Source of the DNA: Candidatus Palauibacter rhopaloidicola
Lineage (GTDB): Bacteria > Gemmatimonadota > Gemmatimonadetes > Palauibacterales > Palauibacteraceae
NCBI GenBank assembly: GCA_026914155.1
Contig: JAPPGH010000029.1
Span: forward strand, 40,395-104,394
Direction: 5' to 3'
Length of the DNA stretch: 64,000 nucleotides
The notes under the pieces are model-generated. The model was given only the letters and a program-made list of their open reading frames with translations, was not told where the DNA came from and searched no databases. Below are positions 44,585 through 53,333 of the stretch, one piece after another (position 1 is the stretch's first letter; every line of letters begins with the position of its first letter). Position numbers and translations under genes: made by a program.

Positions 44585-44829
44585 GGACGCCTCCTGGCGA
44601 CAGGAACTGAATGACTCCCCGCAGATTTCGCGGGAACGGACCTGCACACTACGATGGCGAAAGTCGGCGGGCTGCACGATACCTCTTTCGAGCCCTCGCG
44701 AACGGGCGGATCGGGGCCTCCCCAAAACAGGTGATGTTCAACGGGGTCGCTCCGCACATACTATGAACGGTCGCCGGCAAGGTCCCGACGGTTCGTGCCG
44801 GACAACGCCAGTCCCGAAGGACCGAAACA

Positions 44830-45414
44830 ATGGTATGCATGACGCGATGCAGGGCGATACTCCTCGTGACCATCGGGCTCCTGGTCGGTATGCAGCCTCT
44901 GTTCGCCCAGGAGGCCGGTGACCGCGTTCGCGTGACGACCGATGCCAGCCAGGTGGTCGGCCAGATCGTGGCGGTGAGAAGCGATGGTTTCGACCTCAGC
45001 ATGGCTGGAGGCGGATCCGGCTCCTTCGCCCACGCCGACATCCTCCGGCTGGAACGCAGCCTCGGTGCCACGTCGCGCTGGAAGGAGGGCCTCCTGTACG
45101 GGGGCGGAGGCACGTTTGTGACGGTCACGCTGGGATGAGGCCTGGCTATCGTTGCGACCTGCGACGCTATTACGGGGGGCACAGATACGGGCGGATGCGC
45201 GAGAACACCTCTCCGTCTCCTGGTGGCCTATGGCGCGGTGTTGGGCACCGCCGAAGGGCTGCTGGGCATGGCCGTCGGATCGTTGCTGAGAGGGCCCGAG
45301 CGATGGGAAGATGTCCGGGTCGGCGGCGCGGCCGCGGGGGTCAGCCCGATCCTCGACCTGAAGCTGGACAGAGGCCGCCCCGCAGCGGTCTTCGGCATCC
45401 GTCTCCGCCTTTGA
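44830..45414 (+). pseudogene. Small exported protein gene interrupted by one in-frame TGA
   Basis: The frame opening at 44830 encodes a signal peptide (about 1-27, ending LFAQ) and a soluble segment with VVGQIVAVRSDGFDLSMAGG and FAHADILRLERSLGATSRW. It stops at TGA 45136-45138, codon 103. The same frame then stays open for 91 codons with coherent sequence (VAYGAVLGTAEGLLGMAVGS, a Gly-rich membrane-like stretch, then GGAAAGVSPILDLKL) to a stop at 45412-45414. Continuation in one frame after a single stop indicates a nonsense mutation, or a sequencing error, in a 194-codon gene. The family is unnamed; its layout suggests a periplasmic domain followed by a glycine-rich membrane-embedded region. 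Confidence 0.65.
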
Positions 45415-45489
45415 GGGCGAGCTATAGCCGCGGGTAGATCGGTGGCGCGCGGCGAGGAAGGGGGCGTGCCCGCGCCGACCCGCACGATC

Positions 45490-48400
45490 ATGCGCGGCCG
45501 AAGCTCCCGCCGGCGTTCCGCCTGGGGCGCGGCCGCGCTTCTCGTGGTGTGGGCCGCGGCCTGCGGCGACGGCGGCGGTGGGGGTAGTGGCCCGCTGGAC
45601 CCGGTACCACTCCCGGCGCCCAACCGGGCACCCGAGCCCGTCGGATCGATCCCGCCGGTGGGGCTGGCGGCCGGAGCCGACGTCGCGTTTGAGTTGTCGT
45701 CGTATTTCAGCGATCCGGACGGCGACCCGCTGAGTTACACGGCCGAAAGTTCCGACGCCTCGGTAGCTACGGCGTTGGTGTCGGGTTCGAGGCTGACGAT
45801 CGCGGGCATCGCTCTGGGCAGCGCGACCGTCACCGTGACGGCGCGCGATCCGGCGGGTCTGACCGCCGTCCAGAACGTCGGCGTCGCGGTGGAGCGGGGG
45901 AACCGGGCTCCAGAGGCGGTTCGCTCGATCCCGCCGGTGGGGTTGGCGGCCGGAAGCGACGTGACGTTCGACATATCGTCGTCCTTCGCCGATCCGGACG
46001 GGGACGCGCTCTCCTACGCGGCGGAAAGTTCGGACGTCTCGGTGGCGACGGCATCGATATCGGGCTCGACGTTGACCATCACGGGTGTCGCCGCAGGGAG
46101 CGCGACGGTGACGGTGGCGGCGCGCGACCCGGCAGGACTGACCGCCTCGCAGAACGTCGATGTCACGATCTCGGAGGGGTCGAACCGGCCGCCCGAAGGG
46201 ACGCTGCCGTTTGCCGACGTGACGCTGCCCGCAGGCGTGACGATCACCTTCAACGTGTTGTCCTACTTCTACGATCCGGACGGCGACCGGCTCATCTACT
46301 CGGGCCGCACCTCCCACCCGGACGTGACCGCCGTCTCCGTGTCCGGCAGCGTCCTCTCGGTCACGGGCGTGTCCGAGGGTCGCGCCACGGTGGATCTGAC
46401 GGCGCGAGATCCCGGGGACCTCCCCGCGACGCTTTCGTTCGGCGTCAACGTCGCGAACGGTCCTCCCGCCGCCGTCGGCGAGATCCCGGAAGACACCCTC
46501 GACGTGGGGGAGACGGGCACGGTGGAACTCTCCGCGTACTTCTCCGATCCGGATGGGGACGCGCTGACCTATGCGGCGACCGCCTTCTACGACCGTGTGG
46601 CCCGAGTCTCCGTGACCGGGAGCGCGATGACGGTGGAAGCGGTGGCGGAGGGGAGCACTTCCATCACGGTCACCGCGAGCGATCCGGGCGGGAGCGAGGC
46701 GACGCAGCGGACCCGCCTGACGGTTCGCCTGCCCAATCGGGCGCCCGAGCCGCGGGGCACGATTCCCGATCTGACCGTCGCCGCCGCCGGGACAAGAAGC
46801 GTGTATCTGGGGGCCTATTTTGACGATCGGGATCCGCTGACGTACGCGGCGACGACCTCGGACGCGGACGTCGCGACGGTCACGGTCGACGGCAGCCGCG
46901 CGACGGTGGCGGGCGTCGCCCGCGGCACGGCGGAGGTCGTGGTGACGGCGCGGGATCCGCAGGGTCTCGAAGCCAACCAGCGCTTCAACGTAACCGTGCC
47001 GAACAACGCGCCCCGGGAGACGGCCACCGTTCCGGGAGATACGCTCGATGTCGGCGACACGGCCACGGTGGATCTGTCGCAGTACTTCGAGGATCCGGAC
47101 GGCGACGCGCTCGTATACACGGCCGAGCCGTTCTTCGAGCCCGTGGCCGCGACCGCCGTGTCGGGCAGCGTCCTCACGATCGAGGGGCTGAGCGAGGGGA
47201 CGACCTCCGTGACGATCACGGCGCGCGATCCGGAAGGCCTCGAAGCGTCGCAGCGGCCGCGCATCAGGGTGCGCCAGCCCAACCGTCCCCCCGAGATCGC
47301 CGACGCCATCCCCGACGTGACGGTGGCCGCGGGGCGCACGTCTCGCGTGTCCATGTTCTTCCATTTCGAGGATCCCGACCGCGACCGGCTGACCTACACC
47401 GCGGTGACGTCGGCTGAAGCGGTCGCCACCGCGACGGCTTCGGGCAGCAGCGTGAGGGTCGAGGGCGTCGCGAGGGGGACCGCGGAGATCACTGTGACGG
47501 CACGGGATCCCGGAGGACTGGAGGCCCGGCAGTCCTTCACGGTCACGGTTCCCAACAGCGCTCCCGTGGCGGTCGCCGACATCCCGCGGGACACGGTGGA
47601 TGTCGGGGAGACGACGAACGTGGAACTCTCCGACTACTTCTCGGACCCGGACGGAGATCCGCTGTCCTATGCGGCCGAACCGTTCTGGAAGGATCGGGTT
47701 CGCGTCACGGTGTCGGGCAGCCTCATGACGCTGGAGGGGCTCGAGGGCGGACGCACCTCCATCACCGTCACGGCGCGCGATCCCGACGGCCTGGAGGAGA
47801 GCCAGCGGACGTCTCTGACCGTCATCCAGCCGAACCGGCCCCCGGAGGCCACGAGGGCGATCGGGGACGAAACCGTGGAGGTGGGCGACACCGAGACCGT
47901 CTTCCTGGGGTTCCATTTCGACGACCCGGACCGGGATGCGCTGATCTACCTGGCCGAGACGTCGAATCCGGCGGTGGCCACGGTCTCGATCTCGGACCGG
48001 AGGGCAGTGATCACCGGGGTCGCCCGGGGCACGGCGCGCATCACGGTCGTGGCCCGCGATCCCGGCGGGCTGGAGGCGCGGCAGTCGTTCGGCGTGACCG
48101 TACCCAACAGCGGCCCCGACGACACCGATACGATTCCGGACCGGACGCTGAACGTCGGCGAGACGTTCTCCGTCGATCTCCACCCCTACTTCACGGACGC
48201 GGACGGGGACCCGCTGACCTACACGGCGGAGGTGTTCTTCGACCGCGTGGCGTCCGCGACCGTATCGGGCACGGTCATGACGGTGGAGGGACTGGAGGAC
48301 GGGAGCACGTTCATCACGGTCACGGCCCGCGATCCCGCGGGGGAGGAAGCCACGCAGCGCACCCGCGTCGAGGTCATCCAGCCGAATCGGCCGCCGGAAT

Positions 48401-51400
48401 CGACGGCTGCGATTCCCGATCAGACGCTCGAACCGGGCGAGAACTACTGGTTCCTGACGTTCAGCTACTTCAGCGACCCGGACCGGGATCGGCTGACCTA
48501 CGCGGCGGCGACTTCGGACGCGAGCGTGGCCACCGTGACCGTCTCCGGCAGCAGGGTCACCATCGAGGCGGTCGCGGAGGGCTCGGCGACCGTTACGGTG
48601 ACGGCAAGCGACCCGGACGGCCTCACCGCCGAGCAGGAAGTCGGCGTGACGGTCCAGTCGCGGCAGGGCAACCGGGCCCCGACCGCCGTGGGGGCGATCG
48701 ACGCGCAGACGGTCGACGGCGGAAGTTCGGTGACAGTGGATGTTTCGACCCACTTCAGCGACCCCGATGGCGACGCGCTGACCTATGCAGCTACCAGTTC
48801 CAATGCGTCCGTGGCCACCGCCATCATGTCGGGCAGCCGCGTGACGATCAGGGGCATCGCGGGCGGGACGGCCACGATCACCGTCACCGCGCGGGATCCC
48901 GGCGGCCTGTCCGCCAGGCAGCGGATCCGCGTGACCGTGCCCAACCGGGCGCCCACGGGTCGTGCCATTCCGGCGCAGGTCGTCGCGGCGGACGGGACGG
49001 CGAACCTTGACCTGTCATCGTACTTCACGGATCCCGATGGAGACCGGCTGACCTACCGCGGTTCTTCGAACGATACCCACGTCGCGACCGCGAGCGTGGT
49101 CGGCAGTTCGTTGACGATTCGGCCCGTGGCCTCGGGTGCGACCACCGTCACGGTGACCGCCCGCGACCAGGGCGGTCTGACCGCTTCGCAGGATGTCGCG
49201 GTCACGGTGCAGGCCCGCGCCAACCGTCCGCCGTCCGCGAGCGCGGTTCCGGCGCAGCGGCTGACGGTTGGGGGGACGTCGACGCTGGATCTCTCGTCCC
49301 ATTTCACGGACCCGGACGGCGATGTCCTCAGGTTCGCGGGATCATCGAACAACACCGCCGTCGCGACCGCCGGCGTGATCGGCAACACGTTGACGATCCG
49401 GGCCGTGGCCTCCGGAAACGCGACGGTGACCGCGACGGCCACCGATCCGGGCGGCCTGACCGCCTCGGAGACCGTTTCCGTCACCGTCGCACGGCCCGAC
49501 AACCAGCCCCCGGTGGCGGAGGGCACGATCTCGGACCAGACGCTGAACGCCGACGAGTCCGCCACCATACAGCTGTCCTCGTACTTCAACGATCCGGACG
49601 CCGATGCGCTGACCTACGCGGCCGCCGTGTCACGGACGGGCGTGGCCACGGCGGCCGTCTCCGGCAGCCGCGTGACGGTGACGGGCGCGGCGCGCGGGAC
49701 TGCCACCGTCACGATCACGGCCCGCGATCTCGGCGGGCTCGAAGCCACGCAGGCGTTCGACGTGACGGTGCGCAACAGCGCGCCGGAGGCGACGGGGACG
49801 ATTCCGGCCACGACCATCGTCGCCAATTCGTCGACGATGATCGACGCCTCCTCCCGGTTCCGGGACCGGGACGAAGATGCGCTGTCGTACACCGTGGCGA
49901 CATCGGACGCCGCAGTGGCGAGCGTCGCCGTATCGGGCAGCACGGTGACGATTACCGGCGTGGCGGCCGGGACCGCGGTCGTGACGATCACGGCTCGCGA
50001 TCCCGGCGGCCTCGAAGCTCGGCAGCGCGCCGACGTGACCGTGAGGGCGACCAACCGGGCGCCGGAGGCCGTCGGCGGAATCCCGGCGCAGAACCTCGAA
50101 ACCGGCAACTCGGCCCCTGTCGACGTGACGTCCTACTTCCGCGACGCCGACGACGATCCGTTGACGTACGCGGCGGCGACCTCGGACGCGTCGGTCGCCA
50201 CGGCTTCCGTCTCCGGTCGCGTGGTCACGATCGCAGCGGCGAGCCCGGGCACGGCGACCGTGACCGTAACGGCGAGCGATCCGCACGGCGCGTCCGTGAA
50301 CCAGGGAGTCAGCGTCCAGGTGACGCAGGGCAACCGGTCCCCGCAAGCGAGCGGCACGATCCCGGCGCAGACGGTCGCGGCCGGCGAAGCCATCACGCTC
50401 GATGTTTCGCCGTACTTCACCGACCCGGACGGCGATGCGCTGACCTACGCGGTGACGAGTTCGGCCACCGCCGTGGCCACGGCGTCCAGGCTGGGCAGCC
50501 AGGTGACCATCTCCGGGCAGAGCGCCGGAACGACGAGCGTGCGCGTCACCGCGAGCGACGCCGACGGGGCCTCGGCCCGGCAGGATATCGCGGTGACCGT
50601 GACGGCTCGGCAGGACAACCGGCCTCCGGCGCTTGAGGGCAGCATCCCGGTGCAGTTCCTGTCCGCCGGCGAGTCCGCCACGATCGACGTGTCTTCGTAC
50701 TTCAGCGACCCGGACGGGGACGCCATCGCCTACACCGGAGCGACCTCGTCGGCCGGCGTCGTCACCACGTCTGCGTCGGGCAGCATGCTGACGATCACCG
50801 CCGGGGCGCGGGGAACGGCGACCCTGACCGTGACCGCCAGCGACCCGGACGGCCTCGAGGCCGAGTCGTCCTTCACCGTGGCCGTCATGAACTCGGACAC
50901 GGGCTCGTACAACATCGACCTGATCTCCATCACGCCGATGTCCGAAACCAACGCGGCCGCGTTTCGGGATGCGGCCGAAAAATGGATGGCGGTCCTCGCG
51001 GATACCGAACTTCCGGACATGCCGGTCTCATCCACCACGCCCACAGGCTGCTGGGACCTCACGTCGGATCGCCGCGTCGACAGCGTGGACGACCTGCTTC
51101 TCGTCGTGTCCGTGAAGGCAATCGACGGGCGCGGGAGGACACTGGGTTCCGCAGGGTATTGTCGGGTGCACAGCGAGTCCGGGCTGCCCTGGATGGGGGC
51201 CATGCAGTTCGACGAAGCGGACCTCGCATGGGTCGAGGAGGAAGGCGACCTGGACGAACTCATACTTCACGAAATCGGGCACACGCTCGGCATCGGTACG
51301 GCCTGGAGACGACACGATCTGCTGAAGAACCCCACCCTCACCTGGGTCCTGTTCGGCTGGTCGCACGAGCCGGGCAAGGACGCGCACTTCACGGGCCCGC

Positions 51401-51819
51401 TGGCCACCGCGGCCTTCAACGAAGCGGGCGGCGACGCGTACACGGACGGCGGGAAGGTCCCCGTCGAAAACTGCTTGGGACGGGGATCGGCCGATGGCCA
51501 CTGGAGAGAGTCCTACTGGACCGAGGATCTGCCGGAAAGCGACTGCCGGGATGGCGAAGCCCTGCTGGGGGGAGAACTCATGTCGCCTCTGAACACGCTG
51601 GGCGTGGACGAGCCCCTGAGCAAGATCACCATCCAGTCGCTGGCCGATCTCGGCTATACCGTGGACGTTGACGAGGCGGCGCCGTACACCCTTCCCGCGC
51701 CCGACGCGGCGCGCAGATACGATCCGCGGCGAGTGTTCGAGTACGGCGACGACATCCTCAGGGGACCGATCACCGTGCACGACCGCAACGGGCGTATCGT
51801 GCGGCTGATTCCCAACTAG
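45490..51819 (+). CDS. Giant surface lipoprotein: 19 cadherin/Ig-like repeats plus leishmanolysin-like metalloprotease
   Basis: About 2109 residues. A lipoprotein signal ends WAAAC with C25, followed by a Gly/Pro-rich spacer. Residues about 45-1800 hold 19 repeats of roughly 85-95 residues, each with a DPDGD-type calcium-binding-like loop before an aromatic strand and ending ITVTARDPGGL, as in bacterial cadherin/He_PIG-type domains. The C-terminal 300 residues carry H1927-E-I-G-H1931-T-L-G and a later H2004 in GHWRESYW followed by ELMSP, matching leishmanolysin-type (M8) spacing. It is probably a surface-displayed or secreted protease on a long stalk, needing Ca2+ and Zn2+. The start at 45490 gives a clean signal; a GTG at 45442 is an alternative. 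Neither has a good ribosome site. Confidence 0.82.
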   Translation: MRGRSSRRRSAWGAAALLVVWAAACGDGGGGGSGPLDPVPLPAPNRAPEPVGSIPPVGLAAGADVAFELSSYFSDPDGDPLSYTAESSDASVATALVSGSRLTIAGIALGSATVTVTARDPAGLTAVQNVGVAVERGNRAPEAVRSIPPVGLAAGSDVTFDISSSFADPDGDALSYAAESSDVSVATASISGSTLTITGVAAGSATVTVAARDPAGLTASQNVDVTISEGSNRPPEGTLPFADVTLPAGVTITFNVLSYFYDPDGDRLIYSGRTSHPDVTAVSVSGSVLSVTGVSEGRATVDLTARDPGDLPATLSFGVNVANGPPAAVGEIPEDTLDVGETGTVELSAYFSDPDGDALTYAATAFYDRVARVSVTGSAMTVEAVAEGSTSITVTASDPGGSEATQRTRLTVRLPNRAPEPRGTIPDLTVAAAGTRSVYLGAYFDDRDPLTYAATTSDADVATVTVDGSRATVAGVARGTAEVVVTARDPQGLEANQRFNVTVPNNAPRETATVPGDTLDVGDTATVDLSQYFEDPDGDALVYTAEPFFEPVAATAVSGSVLTIEGLSEGTTSVTITARDPEGLEASQRPRIRVRQPNRPPEIADAIPDVTVAAGRTSRVSMFFHFEDPDRDRLTYTAVTSAEAVATATASGSSVRVEGVARGTAEITVTARDPGGLEARQSFTVTVPNSAPVAVADIPRDTVDVGETTNVELSDYFSDPDGDPLSYAAEPFWKDRVRVTVSGSLMTLEGLEGGRTSITVTARDPDGLEESQRTSLTVIQPNRPPEATRAIGDETVEVGDTETVFLGFHFDDPDRDALIYLAETSNPAVATVSISDRRAVITGVARGTARITVVARDPGGLEARQSFGVTVPNSGPDDTDTIPDRTLNVGETFSVDLHPYFTDADGDPLTYTAEVFFDRVASATVSGTVMTVEGLEDGSTFITVTARDPAGEEATQRTRVEVIQPNRPPESTAAIPDQTLEPGENYWFLTFSYFSDPDRDRLTYAAATSDASVATVTVSGSRVTIEAVAEGSATVTVTASDPDGLTAEQEVGVTVQSRQGNRAPTAVGAIDAQTVDGGSSVTVDVSTHFSDPDGDALTYAATSSNASVATAIMSGSRVTIRGIAGGTATITVTARDPGGLSARQRIRVTVPNRAPTGRAIPAQVVAADGTANLDLSSYFTDPDGDRLTYRGSSNDTHVATASVVGSSLTIRPVASGATTVTVTARDQGGLTASQDVAVTVQARANRPPSASAVPAQRLTVGGTSTLDLSSHFTDPDGDVLRFAGSSNNTAVATAGVIGNTLTIRAVASGNATVTATATDPGGLTASETVSVTVARPDNQPPVAEGTISDQTLNADESATIQLSSYFNDPDADALTYAAAVSRTGVATAAVSGSRVTVTGAARGTATVTITARDLGGLEATQAFDVTVRNSAPEATGTIPATTIVANSSTMIDASSRFRDRDEDALSYTVATSDAAVASVAVSGSTVTITGVAAGTAVVTITARDPGGLEARQRADVTVRATNRAPEAVGGIPAQNLETGNSAPVDVTSYFRDADDDPLTYAAATSDASVATASVSGRVVTIAAASPGTATVTVTASDPHGASVNQGVSVQVTQGNRSPQASGTIPAQTVAAGEAITLDVSPYFTDPDGDALTYAVTSSATAVATASRLGSQVTISGQSAGTTSVRVTASDADGASARQDIAVTVTARQDNRPPALEGSIPVQFLSAGESATIDVSSYFSDPDGDAIAYTGATSSAGVVTTSASGSMLTITAGARGTATLTVTASDPDGLEAESSFTVAVMNSDTGSYNIDLISITPMSETNAAAFRDAAEKWMAVLADTELPDMPVSSTTPTGCWDLTSDRRVDSVDDLLLVVSVKAIDGRGRTLGSAGYCRVHSESGLPWMGAMQFDEADLAWVEEEGDLDELILHEIGHTLGIGTAWRRHDLLKNPTLTWVLFGWSHEPGKDAHFTGPLATAAFNEAGGDAYTDGGKVPVENCLGRGSADGHWRESYWTEDLPESDCRDGEALLGGELMSPLNTLGVDEPLSKITIQSLADLGYTVDVDEAAPYTLPAPDAARRYDPRRVFEYGDDILRGPITVHDRNGRIVRLIPN
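45622..50890 (+). repeat. Nineteen tandem domain repeats, about 260-290 bp each
   Basis: The DPDGD-type loop recurs 19 times in frame. Unit 5 lost three residues in this loop (FDDRDPLTY). Units 4 to 11 alternate between two subtypes, making a two-domain super-repeat (about 46460-48650). Later units (12-19) are of one more uniform type. Confidence 0.8.
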
Positions 51820-51829
51820 CGGACGCGGG

Positions 51830-53302
51830 CTATCGGTCGATCGCCGCGATCACCTGGCCCATGATGTCGGACATGTACGCGCTGTAGTCGCCGGGGCTCG
51901 GTCCCAGCCGGACGATCACCAGATCCCGCGACGGGATGATGGCGGTGTACTGTCCCATGGCCCCGAGCGCCCAGTACGCGTCCTCCGGGGCGCCCGGATG
52001 CGACCCGCCGAGATTGACCCAGAACAGTCCCCCGTAGTTGAGGAGTTCCGCGCCGGGAGCGGGCGTGCTCACGAAGTCCACCCACCCCTCCGGGAGGATG
52101 CGGTCGGACCCGCCATCCGGCGTCGGCCACACGCCGTCCCACAGGTGGAGGAGACCGAACCTCGCCCAGTCCCACGCGCTTCCGTAGTCGTAGCCGGTGA
52201 TGATGAAGTTCCCCCACGCATCCGTCTCAAGGACGTAGTCCCTCGCCCCGATGCGGTCGAACAGGATGCGCTGGGGATAGGTCAGCCAGTCGTCCCCGCG
52301 CGCCTCGACGGCCTGCCGCACGATGCGCGCCACGGTGAGGGGATCCGAGTTCCGGTAGCGGAAGATGGCGCCCGGCAGGGTGTCCATCGGCTGGTCGATG
52401 GCGTGCTCGAACACATCGATGCCCTCGAAGTAGATTCGGCCGTGCTCGTTGGCGTGCGTCCTGGAGCGCTCGTCATCGGAGCCCAGGTTCAGGAAGTCGA
52501 GCCCCGAACTCATGTTCAGGAGGTCGCGGATGCGGATCTCCCGGCGCGGATCGTCCTCTCCCTGCCATTCCGGTACGGGCGCCGGATCGTCCAGCTCCAC
52601 ATCGAGATGGCCGGCCTGCATCGCCGCGCCCATGAGAGCGGCCGCAATGCTCTTGCCCTGGGACCAGGAGATCTGCGGCGTGTTGCGCCCGAAGCCGCCG
52701 GCGTAGCGCTCGCCGAGAATCTTCCCGGCATAGACGACCACCAGCGCGCGTGTATGGTGCTCGCGCTGGGCCATCGCCCAATCGAGCGCGGCATCGAGCG
52801 CGACCATGTCGACCTCCGCGGGAGGCAGGTCGTGGTGCGCGTCCGCATTGCCGGTGGGCCAGGCGGTCATCTCGGGCTCCGCCGTCCGCCGCTCGACGAC
52901 CGTCGGCTCGAAGACCACGTCCTCGAATCCGATGGGCAGGATCGTGCAGCCCTGGTCTCCGTTGTATTCGGCGGAGCGCGTGCCGAACCCGTCTCCCGTG
53001 ACGGAAGCCGTGCGCGTCTCGAAGTCCACGCCGTACCGGAAATCGTCCCGCCACTCATCGAAGGGCTCGAGATCCTGCGCCACGACCTCCTCCACCGTCC
53101 GCTCGTAGTCGCGGCCCACGACGAAGACGCCGGCACAGAGGTGGTGCGCCACCCGCCCGGCGACGTGCCCGCGGATGTGGGCCTCGTCTTCCACCGCTTC
53201 CCCGGATCCCACCGACTCCGGCGCACAGCCCGCCGCCAGCAGGGCGACGCCCGTGGCCACCCAAAGCCCGGCAGGGCGACGACTCTCAGTGCGAGCGCTC
53301 AT
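51830..53302 (-). CDS. Serine hydrolase lipoprotein, beta-lactamase fold (tandem copy 2)
   Basis: A 490-residue protein with lipobox AAGC (C26), so probably anchored in a membrane facing the periplasm. The catalytic domain (about 165-485) shows S214-Q-G-K217 (SxxK) in NTPQISWSQGKSIA and Y316-R-N318 (YxN). A third-motif region is less clear near 430-460. About 130 residues before it (about 45-160) form a conserved N-terminal region containing FVVGRDYERTVEEVVAQD, also present in the paralogue. It resembles 6-aminohexanoate-dimer hydrolase or esterase-type members more than resistance enzymes. GGAGG about 6 bp upstream decides ATG 53302 over an in-frame ATG at 53314. It lies 31 bp below its paralogue. 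Confidence 0.85.
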   Translation of the reverse strand: MSARTESRRPAGLWVATGVALLAAGCAPESVGSGEAVEDEAHIRGHVAGRVAHHLCAGVFVVGRDYERTVEEVVAQDLEPFDEWRDDFRYGVDFETRTASVTGDGFGTRSAEYNGDQGCTILPIGFEDVVFEPTVVERRTAEPEMTAWPTGNADAHHDLPPAEVDMVALDAALDWAMAQREHHTRALVVVYAGKILGERYAGGFGRNTPQISWSQGKSIAAALMGAAMQAGHLDVELDDPAPVPEWQGEDDPRREIRIRDLLNMSSGLDFLNLGSDDERSRTHANEHGRIYFEGIDVFEHAIDQPMDTLPGAIFRYRNSDPLTVARIVRQAVEARGDDWLTYPQRILFDRIGARDYVLETDAWGNFIITGYDYGSAWDWARFGLLHLWDGVWPTPDGGSDRILPEGWVDFVSTPAPGAELLNYGGLFWVNLGGSHPGAPEDAYWALGAMGQYTAIIPSRDLVIVRLGPSPGDYSAYMSDIMGQVIAAIDR

Positions 53303-53333
53303 GCGACCCTCCATTAGACGACGCGGGCTCAGG

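Noticed and set aside
45136-45138. In-frame TGA as selenocysteine
   Set aside because: No known selenoprotein family matches, and no convincing SECIS-like hairpin was seen just after the codon. A nonsense mutation or sequence error is simpler.
44761-48753. A 1330-codon open frame antisense to the giant repeat protein
   Set aside because: It mirrors the repeat structure of the sense gene, is Arg/His/Gly-rich, has no start signal or domain, and is expected from high GC with biased codon use.
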